Positions 1 through 4,258 of a stretch of DNA of 5,300 nucleotides are shown one piece after another (the first letter of the stretch is position 1; each line of letters opens with the position of its first letter). The notes beneath the pieces were generated by a model that was given only the letters and a program-made list of their open reading frames with translations, was not told where the DNA came from and did no database searches. A program made the translations under genes and the position numbers. The stretch covers positions 1 to 5,300 of the forward strand of contig JAGBAU010000235.1 of the NCBI GenBank assembly GCA_017938785.1, written 5' to 3'. Source of the stretch: Clostridia bacterium. Its GTDB lineage: Bacteria; Bacillota_A; Clostridia; Christensenellales; Aristaeellaceae.

Positions 1-422
1 AGGGCTTGCAGTGAAGGAAGAAGCGCCCCTCTTGCGGAAATGAGTGCGGGTAATAATACGCAGAGTCCGGCGGAGAGGGAACATTTTGTTTCGGCGGTGG
101 GCTGTCGTTTGAGGGGAATGAAGGAAAGAATCAGTTCGGCTGCCAGTGCCAGGACGCAGCTGATGGCAGGCAGCAGGGAAACTTCGCTTAAAGGGATGCG
201 CAGCATGCCCAGCAGGCAGCCTGCCGACAGCGCGGCAGCGCCTTCGCCTGCGGCAAGACCCGCTGCCATCAGCGCCGCGGCCAGCGGTGAAGCGCGCAGC
301 AGAATTTCTGCCCGCATGCAGAAAAACATGGTTGTTGCCAGGCATACGGGCTTGATCAACCGCCGGACAGGTATCTGCAGGCGGTGCAGGATTGTGGTTT
401 GGCGTTGGAGCGTTTGCAGCAT
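1..422 (-). CDS. N-terminal part of a polytopic membrane protein, SpoIIE-like (partial)
   Basis: The minus strand reads open for 140 codons from an ATG at 422-420 to the left window edge, with no stop. A GGGAGG ribosome binding site (430-435 on the plus strand) sits 7 nt before the ATG, which supports a real gene start. The first 25 residues are basic and probably cytoplasmic. They are followed by hydrophobic stretches at about residues 26-37, 41-58, 62-74, 81-103 and 116-134. The segment around residues 33-74 (F-x-x-R-A-E-I-L, then S-P-L-A, an Ala/Gly-rich helix and C-L-L-G) resembles the start of the ten-helix membrane domain of SpoIIE, the sporulation PP2C phosphatase that activates sigma-F at the asymmetric septum. 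That assignment comes from remembered family pattern; the diagnostic C-terminal phosphatase domain lies outside the window. It could be another polytopic protein. Coding status is much surer than identity. Confidence 0.55.
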   Translation of the reverse strand, partial: MLQTLQRQTTILHRLQIPVRRLIKPVCLATTMFFCMRAEILLRASPLAAALMAAGLAAGEGAAALSAGCLLGMLRIPLSEVSLLPAISCVLALAAELILSFIPLKRQPTAETKCSLSAGLCVLLPALISARGALLPSLQA

Positions 423-450
423 AGAAGAACCTCCCGCTTGTTGAAGTGGG

Positions 451-484
451 ATTATCTATGTTTTTTGAACAGATGGAAGAACAA
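451..484 (-). promoter_or_regulatory. Possible long-spacer promoter for the SpoIIE-like gene
   Basis: Reading the minus strand, GATAAT (plus-strand 451-456) lies 29 nt before the start codon and fits a -10 element. The best -35-like hexamer is TTGTTC (479-484), 22 nt upstream, longer than the usual 17 nt. In Bacillus, Spo0A-dependent sigma-A promoters such as spoIIG and spoIIE have unusually long spacers, so the arrangement would suit a spoIIE gene. No convincing Spo0A box was found, so this is weak. Confidence 0.25.
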
Positions 485-535
485 TTTGCCCATGTTTTGC
501 ATACTTGCCGTTTTTCTGGAAACAATGATTTCATG

Positions 536-551
536 CTGCGGGAAACCGCAG
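536..551 (+). other. Leader hairpin with GAAA loop before the DUF378 gene
   Basis: CTGCGG (536-541) and CCGCAG (546-551) are perfectly complementary and enclose GAAA, a GNRA tetraloop. The hairpin ends 13 nt before the AGGAGG ribosome binding site of the DUF378 gene. It is not followed by a T-run, so it is not a terminator. It may stabilise the mRNA 5' end if it lies within the transcript. I see no convincing sigma-A promoter for this gene; the best pair (TTGCAT at 497-502, AACAAT at 521-526) is poor. Confidence 0.4.
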
Positions 552-578
552 GATAAAGTAATCTAGGAGGAAATAGAT

Positions 579-803
579 ATGTTGGATCGTACTTCTCTGG
601 TTTTGACCATCATTGGCGCCATCAACTGGCTGCTGGTGGGTCTGTTTCAGTTTGACCTGGTGGCCTACATCTGCGGCGGTCAGGATGCGGTGATCAGCCG
701 CATCATCTACACCATCGTGGGTGTAGCGGGTCTGTGGTGCATCTCCCTGCTCTTCCGCGAACGCCATAATGAGGACGTTCAGGGTGCGCATGCCCACAAC
801 TGA
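579..803 (+). CDS. DUF378 family small membrane protein (YuzA-like)
   Basis: This is a 74-residue protein with two predicted membrane helices, about residues 7-30 and 38-59, and a short charged His-rich C-terminal tail (residues 60-74). The first helix carries the hallmark G-A-I-N-W-L-L-V-G-L-F-x-F-D-L-V of DUF378. The second has I-Y-T-I-V-G-V-A-G-L, also typical, and the length is normal for the family. Members are widespread in Firmicutes and other bacteria, and their function is unknown; I assign none. The start is set by AGGAGG at 565-570, 8 nt before the ATG. A perfect-stem terminator follows 8 nt after the stop, and the upstream neighbour is divergent, so the gene appears monocistronic. 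Family call is firm. Confidence 0.9.
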   Translation: MLDRTSLVLTIIGAINWLLVGLFQFDLVAYICGGQDAVISRIIYTIVGVAGLWCISLLFRERHNEDVQGAHAHN

Positions 804-811
804 GTCTTTCC

Positions 812-837
812 AAACGGCGGTTTGACCGCCGTTTTTT
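812..837 (+). terminator. Rho-independent terminator after the DUF378 gene
   Basis: A 10-bp perfect inverted repeat (812-821 with 825-834, core CGGCGG/CCGCCG) encloses a 3-nt loop and runs into six T residues (832-837). It ends DUF378 transcription and separates that gene from htrA. Confidence 0.9.
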
Positions 838-910
838 CATTGGAAAAAACTGGAAAATATGACCGGAATAAGAGTTACACTTCGTTCACAAATTACAGCA
901 TGTTTGTTCA

Positions 911-939
911 TTGACTTTCCCTGACCAGAGACTTATAAT
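911..939 (+). promoter_or_regulatory. Sigma-A promoter of the HtrA-type protease gene
   Basis: TTGACT (-35, 911-916) and a perfect TATAAT (-10, 934-939) are separated by exactly 17 nt. Transcription would start near 946, leaving a leader of about 65 nt before the ATG at 1012. The near-consensus sequence suggests substantial basal expression. Two GTTCA copies (884-888, 906-910) spaced 22 bp apart lie just upstream of the -35 and could be an activator site. Confidence 0.8.
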
Positions 940-949
940 AACATCGTTC

Positions 950-967
950 AAGGGAATCAGATCCCTT
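950..967 (+). other. Small inverted repeat in the htrA leader
   Basis: AAGGGA (950-955) pairs with TCCCTT (962-967) across a 6-nt loop, right at the predicted 5' end of the htrA transcript. It could be a stabilising 5' hairpin or a protein-binding dyad. The stem is short, so chance is possible. Confidence 0.3.
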
Positions 968-996
968 ATAAAAATACATTCAAGAATCCACGTTCA

Positions 997-1002
997 AAGG
1001 AG
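997..1002 (+). promoter_or_regulatory. Ribosome binding site that decides the HtrA start
   Basis: AAGGAG at 997-1002 directly abuts an in-frame ATG at 1003, leaving no spacer, but lies 9 nt before the second in-frame ATG at 1012. Only the second start has normal geometry. It also gives a signal sequence beginning M-K-R. The start at 1012 is therefore preferred. Confidence 0.8.
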
Positions 1003-1011
1003 ATGTGCTAT

Positions 1012-2310
1012 ATGAAGAGAAATTTCAGAAAGAACAGCCCGAAGCGGTCGCTTCTTTGGATTGGCAGCATGGCGCTGGCCTGCATGATCGCCCTGTGCGG
1101 CTTCAATTCCGGCATGTTGGCGGCGAACCGAGCATATGCCGAGGCTGCATCCCAGGTGCTTGCAGCCGAACCTGCATATGATCCCAGCCCGGCCATCTAT
1201 GTGTCCCAGAAGAACGCCAACTCCGTGGTGGGCGTCATCACCAATACCCAGCAGTGGGACCGCTCCAGCGGCGAAGTGAAGGAAACCCTCTACTCCCAGG
1301 GCAGCGGCGTTGTCATCATGGAGGGCGGCTATGTGCTGACCAACTACCATGTCATCGAGGGCGGTGACAGCTACCAGATCCTCATGCCCAATGGTGAAAA
1401 GGCGGAGGCCACCGTGGCTGGTTCCGATTCCTCCCTGGACCTGGCGGTCATGAAGGTGGACAGCAAATACGCCGACCAGCTGGTTCCTGTAACCATCGGC
1501 TCCTCCAGCGATCTGCTGGTGGGCAGCACCGTAATCGCCATCGGCAATCCCAGCGGTGAAGTGCTGGCCAACACCGTGACCCAGGGCATTGTATCCGCAC
1601 TGGAAAGAAGCGAAGTTTCCAGCAGCAACACCACCCGCAGTGTGGACTACATCCAGCACGATGCGGCCATCAACTCCGGCAACTCCGGCGGCGGCCTGTT
1701 CAACTACAAGGGCGAACTGGTGGGCATCAACACCCTGAAGTACGGCGGCAGCGTATATTCCTCCGTATCCGTTGAGGGCCTGGGCTTCGCAATCCCGGTG
1801 GATACCGCCTATCCCATCGCCATGCAGCTGGTCGAAAAGGGCGAGGTCATCCGTCCCCAGATGGGCATCACTGTCGCTGATATGGAAGGCCCGGATGAGC
1901 CCATGAGCAACTATCCTCCGGCCAGCGTGTGCATCCGCACCGTGGAGGAGAACAGCCCCGCTGAAAAGGCAGGCCTGAAGCAGTATGACTTCATCTACGC
2001 CATCAACGGCGAGCGCGTGACCAACTTCCGCGAGCTGACCAGCATTCTGGACAAGCACCAGGCCGGCGACATCGTTACCGTCACCGTGGTACGCTACGCC
2101 AATGCCTTCATGCAGACCCAGAATAACTACAACAACTACTATGATGATATGTTCGGCCGGTTCTTTGGCGGCTACGGCTATGGCTACGGCAATGGCGGCA
2201 ACTACAACAACAACCAGAACTCCTCCTCTACCGAAGGCCAGCTGGTTGTGGGCGGCGGCTACGAATTCATCAACGTGGACGTAACCCTGGAACTGCCTGA
2301 AGAGAAGTAA
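1012..2310 (+). CDS. htrA: HtrA/DegP-type S1C serine protease with one PDZ domain
   Basis: A 432-residue envelope protease of the trypsin-like S1C family, which degrades or refolds misfolded exported proteins. Basic residues 1-12 and a hydrophobic stretch (about 14-38) form a signal peptide or membrane anchor; A-Y-A at 41-43 is a possible signal peptidase site. The protease domain spans about 70-275 with a complete triad: His113 (T-N-Y-H-V), Asp143 (S-L-D-L-A-V) and Ser225 (G-N-S-G-G). One PDZ domain follows at about 281-428, with P-A-E-K-A-G-L at 316-322 and the I-N-G-E-x-V motif at 331-336. The PDZ is split by a roughly 50-residue Asn/Tyr/Gly-rich insertion (about 366-416), after which a final strand (419-428) resumes. 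The gene has its own sigma-A promoter and a strong terminator. Gram-positive htrA genes are commonly induced by cell-envelope two-component systems, but no regulator gene is visible here. Paralogues may exist, so the symbol is generic. Confidence 0.95.
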   Translation: MKRNFRKNSPKRSLLWIGSMALACMIALCGFNSGMLAANRAYAEAASQVLAAEPAYDPSPAIYVSQKNANSVVGVITNTQQWDRSSGEVKETLYSQGSGVVIMEGGYVLTNYHVIEGGDSYQILMPNGEKAEATVAGSDSSLDLAVMKVDSKYADQLVPVTIGSSSDLLVGSTVIAIGNPSGEVLANTVTQGIVSALERSEVSSSNTTRSVDYIQHDAAINSGNSGGGLFNYKGELVGINTLKYGGSVYSSVSVEGLGFAIPVDTAYPIAMQLVEKGEVIRPQMGITVADMEGPDEPMSNYPPASVCIRTVEENSPAEKAGLKQYDFIYAINGERVTNFRELTSILDKHQAGDIVTVTVVRYANAFMQTQNNYNNYYDDMFGRFFGGYGYGYGNGGNYNNNQNSSSTEGQLVVGGGYEFINVDVTLELPEEK

Positions 2311-2329
2311 AACCCCATAAACAAAAACG

Positions 2330-2361
2330 CCCCCGCAGATCACAGGATCTGCGGGGGTTTT
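2330..2361 (+). terminator. Rho-independent terminator after htrA
   Basis: A perfect 12-bp stem (2330-2341 with 2346-2357, CCCCCGCAGATC/GATCTGCGGGGG) with a 4-nt loop is followed by TTTT. An A-run at 2323-2327 on the left side gives the minus strand a T-run as well, so it may also stop transcripts arriving from the tRNA operon. Confidence 0.93.
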
Positions 2362-2384
2362 ATCGTGCTCATATGCAAAAAGGC

Positions 2385-2417
2385 AAAAAGAAAACCACAC
2401 CGCTTACGCGATGTGGT
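2385..2417 (-). terminator. Rho-independent terminator of the tRNA operon
   Basis: On the minus strand a 10-bp stem (2408-2417 with 2394-2403, nine Watson-Crick pairs and one G-T) encloses a 4-nt loop and is followed by TTTTCTTTTT. It begins 2 nt after the encoded CCA of tRNA-Glu. On the plus strand the same stem has a C-A mismatch and no T-run, so it belongs to the tRNA unit. Confidence 0.85.
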
Positions 2418-2419
2418 CT

Positions 2420-2494
2420 TGGCACCTCCATGGGGACTCGAACCCCAGTTTTCGCCGTGAGAGGGCGACGTCTTAACCGCTTGACCATGGAGGC
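2420..2494 (-). tRNA. tRNA-Glu (anticodon CTC), CCA encoded
   Basis: The minus strand folds as a complete cloverleaf of 75 nt including CCA. The acceptor stem GCCTCCA pairs with TGGAGGT (one G-T pair at 1-72). The anticodon stem TCGCC/GGCGA holds the loop CTCTCAC, giving anticodon CTC, which reads GAG. The T arm is TGGGG-TTCGAGT-CCCCA and the discriminator base is G73, as usual for bacterial tRNA-Glu. The D loop carries AGCGGTTA. It is the second gene of the operon, 3 nt after tRNA-Gln. Confidence 0.96.
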
Positions 2495-2497
2495 AAA

Positions 2498-2571
2498 TGG
2501 CTGCCGAACTAGGATTCGAACCTAGACAATACGAGTCAGAGTCGTAGGTGCTACCATTACACAATTCGGCA
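2498..2571 (-). tRNA. tRNA-Gln (anticodon CTG), CCA encoded
   Basis: A complete 74-nt cloverleaf including CCA lies on the minus strand. The acceptor stem TGCCGAA/TTCGGCA is perfect, with the U1-A72 pair typical of bacterial tRNA-Gln. The anticodon stem TACGA/TCGTA holds the loop CTCTGAC, giving anticodon CTG, which reads CAG. The T arm is CTAGG-TTCGAAT-CCTAG and the discriminator is G73. In most Firmicutes such tRNAs are first charged with Glu and amidated by GatCAB; U1-A72 is a known recognition feature. It is the first gene of the operon. Confidence 0.96.
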
Positions 2572-2614
2572 ATATGTCAACCAAGCACGCCATCGTACCC
2601 GACCGACGCGTATT

Positions 2615-2643
2615 ATTATATCGCTTTCGCCCCTGCTTGTCAA
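2615..2643 (-). promoter_or_regulatory. Consensus sigma-A promoter of the tRNA operon
   Basis: On the minus strand TTGACA (plus-strand 2638-2643) and TATAAT (2615-2620) are both perfect consensus hexamers with exactly 17 nt between them. Transcription would start near 2608, about 37 nt before tRNA-Gln. Such a promoter suits strongly expressed stable RNA. Confidence 0.93.
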
Positions 2644-2725
2644 GGGCTTTAATTCAATTTATTTGGTTTTAACGTTGTGGGCAGAATATCCCGGAGCGAA
2701 TTAAATGTTGGTAAATGATGCAAAG

Positions 2726-2767
2726 ATACTTGAAAGTATTGCAAAATAGTTGTATGCTAATTATAGC
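2726..2767 (+). promoter_or_regulatory. Promoter region of the HPr-like gene, with two dyads
   Basis: Two overlapping sigma-A-like pairs are visible, each with a 17-nt spacer: TTGAAA (2730-2735) with TATGCT (2753-2758), and TTGCAA (2739-2744) with TATAGC (2762-2767). The first -35 lies inside a perfect palindrome, ATACTT-GA-AAGTAT (2726-2739). A second dyad, TGCTA-ATTA-TAGCA (2755-2768), covers the -10 region. The dyads could be operator sites or chance in AT-rich DNA. Between this and the tRNA promoter (2644-2725) I see nothing recognisable. Confidence 0.5.
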
Positions 2768-2770
2768 AAA

Positions 2771-2787
2771 ATGCGTGAATAGCGCAT
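2771..2787 (+). other. Leader inverted repeat before the HPr-like gene
   Basis: ATGCG (2771-2775) pairs with CGCAT (2783-2787) around a 7-nt loop that could close with one extra G-T pair. It lies in the predicted leader, just ahead of the AAAGGGGA ribosome binding site (2793-2800). It is a short stem and a weak call. Confidence 0.3.
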
Positions 2788-2808
2788 AAGTTAAAGGGGA
2801 TTGTAATC

Positions 2809-3039
2809 ATGAAAGCTGTTAACATCAAGCTCAGTCTTGCGGAAAACGTTAAGTACTTTGTCAACATTGCCAACAAGTACCCCTACGATCTGGACCTGCG
2901 TGTTGGCCGTCATGTAGTCGATGGTAAGTCCATCCTGGGCATCTTCAGCCTAGACCTGTCCAAGCCGATCACCCTGGAAGTTTACTCCGATCACTGCGAC
3001 GATCTGATCGAAGAACTCAAGCCCTTCATCATTGGTTGA
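2809..3039 (+). CDS. HPr-fold protein lacking the phosphorylatable His (Crh-like relative)
   Basis: A 76-residue protein with the length and strand/helix pattern of HPr, the PTS phosphocarrier. The best anchors are A-N-K-Y (21-24), G-K-S-I-L-G-I-F-S-L (39-48) and a final helix ending E-E-L-K-P-F. The segment 39-48 matches HPr's K-S-I-M-G-V-M-S-L around Ser46, so Ser41 sits at the HPr-kinase target position. Counting back from the conserved Lys23, the place of catalytic His15 is Leu10 and that of Arg17 is Glu12. It should therefore be unable to carry phosphate from enzyme I, much as Bacillus Crh, where His15 is replaced, works only as a regulator. Role is inference. GGGG at 2796-2799, 9 nt before the ATG, supports the start. 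The gene stands alone, with no PTS gene nearby, and ends in a strong terminator. Similar short His-less HPr-domain proteins are, to my recollection, common in Clostridia but uncharacterised. Confidence 0.8.
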   Translation: MKAVNIKLSLAENVKYFVNIANKYPYDLDLRVGRHVVDGKSILGIFSLDLSKPITLEVYSDHCDDLIEELKPFIIG

Positions 3040-3056
3040 TAACAGCAAGCGCATCG

Positions 3057-3092
3057 AACCCGGAAGCCTTTGGGCTTCCGGGTTTTCTTTTT
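3057..3092 (+). terminator. Rho-independent terminator after the HPr-like gene
   Basis: A perfect 12-bp stem (3057-3068 with 3073-3084, AACCCGGAAGCC/GGCTTCCGGGTT) carries a TTTG loop and is followed by TTTTCTTTTT. It begins 17 nt after the stop codon. Confidence 0.95.
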
Positions 3093-3110
3093 CTCCATTG
3101 GCCTGAACTA

Positions 3111-3139
3111 TTGCGAAAAAGCCGGGTTTGTGATAACCT
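3111..3139 (+). promoter_or_regulatory. Likely promoter of the reductase-isomerase operon
   Basis: TTGCGA (3111-3116) and TAACCT (3134-3139) are 17 nt apart, and the -10 is preceded by TG-A, an extended -10 motif that can compensate for weak hexamers. The leader would be about 80 nt. The match is moderate. No catabolite-response element was recognised, though a search was by eye only. Confidence 0.4.
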
Positions 3140-3228
3140 ATTTATGCAAGTAAAATTTCTGTTCGCCGGCCTGATTTCAGCGCAGGATTCCCTTTGCAAA
3201 ACGGCGAATTTTATCAGGAGGTAGCACC

Positions 3229-4230
3229 ATGAAATACGGCTCCGTTGCCCATGTGGATAAGCCGGTTTCCCGCCTGGTTTTCGGTACCGCCTATCCCAAG
3301 ATGTTTGCGGCCTTCCGCTCTGTATACGGCGAGGCTCCCGATTTTGACGCCCGCCTGAATGCCGCCTTTGAACTGCTGGACGGCGTGTATGCCCAGGGCG
3401 TGAATTGCTTTGATTGCTCCGATCACTACGGCGAGGAGCCGCTGGGCGAATGGCTGGAAGCCCGCGGCCTGCACGACAAGGTGGTTATCCTTACCAAGGG
3501 CGCCCACCACAACAAATGGCGCAAGCGCGTGACGGATTTCGACATCCTGCACGATGTGCATAATTCCCTGGCCAAGCTCAAGACGGGCAAGCTGGATATC
3601 TACATGCTGCACAGGGACGATCCCGAGGTGCCTGTTGCGCCCATTGTGGATGTGCTCAACCGTTGCTATGATGAGGGCAAGCTTGGCGCCTTCGGCGTTT
3701 CCAACTGGACCGTTGCCCGCATTCAGGAAGCCAACGATTATGCCCTGAAGCACGGCCTGCAGCCCTTCACCGTTGCCAGCCCCAACTTTGGCCTGGCGGA
3801 ACAGGTTGCCGATCCCTGGGGCGGCGGATGCACCACCATCTCCGGCCCTGCAAACAGGGCCGACCGCGCCTTCCATGCCGAAAACAAGATTCCCGTGTTT
3901 GCCTATTCCGCGCTGGGCAGGGGATTTTTCTCCGGCAGGCTGACTGCCGATCATCCGGAAAAGGCCGCCGAAATCCTGGAGGAGGCTGCCGTCAAGGGTT
4001 ACTGCTGCGAGGCCAACTTTGAACGCCTGCGCCGCTGCGAAATCCTGGCGAAGGAAAAGGGCATGACGGTTGCGCAGATTGCCACCGCCTGGATCTTTAA
4101 CCAGAGAGATCTGGACGTTTATGCGCTGGTGAGCTGCAGCCCTGCAAACATGGCCCTGAACATTGCGGCCAGCGAAACGACGCTTTCTGAGGACGAGTGC
4201 AAGTGGCTCGACCTTGAAATAGACAGATAA
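3229..4230 (+). CDS. Aldo/keto reductase
   Basis: A 333-residue cytoplasmic NAD(P)H-dependent oxidoreductase of the aldo/keto reductase superfamily (TIM barrel), close to the usual length. The catalytic tetrad is complete: Asp62 and Tyr67 in F-D-C-S-D-H-Y-G, Lys90 in L-T-K-G, and His128 in M-L-H-R-D. F-G-V-S-N-W (155-160) is the conserved barrel strand found in many bacterial members, and S-P-N-F at 184-187 sits where the substrate/cofactor strand is expected. Y-S-A-L-G-R-G (226-232) matches the later barrel-strand motif. The start is fixed by AGGAGG at 3216-3221, 7 nt before the ATG. It is followed after 28 nt by a sugar isomerase family gene with its own strong ribosome binding site, with no terminator between, so the two probably form an operon. 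A sugar, deoxysugar or derived aldehyde is the likely substrate, but it cannot be read from the sequence. Confidence 0.93.
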   Translation: MKYGSVAHVDKPVSRLVFGTAYPKMFAAFRSVYGEAPDFDARLNAAFELLDGVYAQGVNCFDCSDHYGEEPLGEWLEARGLHDKVVILTKGAHHNKWRKRVTDFDILHDVHNSLAKLKTGKLDIYMLHRDDPEVPVAPIVDVLNRCYDEGKLGAFGVSNWTVARIQEANDYALKHGLQPFTVASPNFGLAEQVADPWGGGCTTISGPANRADRAFHAENKIPVFAYSALGRGFFSGRLTADHPEKAAEILEEAAVKGYCCEANFERLRRCEILAKEKGMTVAQIATAWIFNQRDLDVYALVSCSPANMALNIAASETTLSEDECKWLDLEIDR

Positions 4231-4258
4231 ATCAAAATATATAGAGGAGAGTAAAACA

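Noticed and set aside
40..566. Plus-strand open frames at 40-444 and 384-566
   Set aside because: They lie opposite the minus-strand membrane gene, which has a proper ribosome binding site. Their translations are Ser/Arg/Ala-rich with no domain, and neither has a good ribosome binding site.
1003..1011. Upstream in-frame ATG for HtrA at 1003
   Set aside because: The AAGGAG element directly abuts it with no spacer; the ATG at 1012 has a 9-nt spacer and starts a normal signal sequence.
2169..2223. Repetitive GGC/TAC/AAC triplets as a possible tandem repeat or CRISPR-like element
   Set aside because: They are imperfect codon-level repeats inside the htrA frame, encoding the Gly/Tyr/Asn-rich loop; no spacer structure exists.
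994..2400. Very long minus-strand open frame covering the whole htrA gene
   Set aside because: It mirrors the codon bias of htrA, lacks a credible ribosome binding site, runs across the htrA terminator, and its translation is low-complexity Ala/Val/Gly/His with no recognisable domain.
2572..2577. TTGACA-like hexamer on the minus strand right before tRNA-Gln
   Set aside because: It is too close to the mature tRNA 5' end to act as a -35 for this operon, and a perfect promoter lies upstream at 2615-2643.
3036..3224. Short plus-strand frame overlapping the end of the HPr-like gene
   Set aside because: It reads through the terminator hairpin and the reductase promoter region, has no ribosome binding site and resembles no protein.
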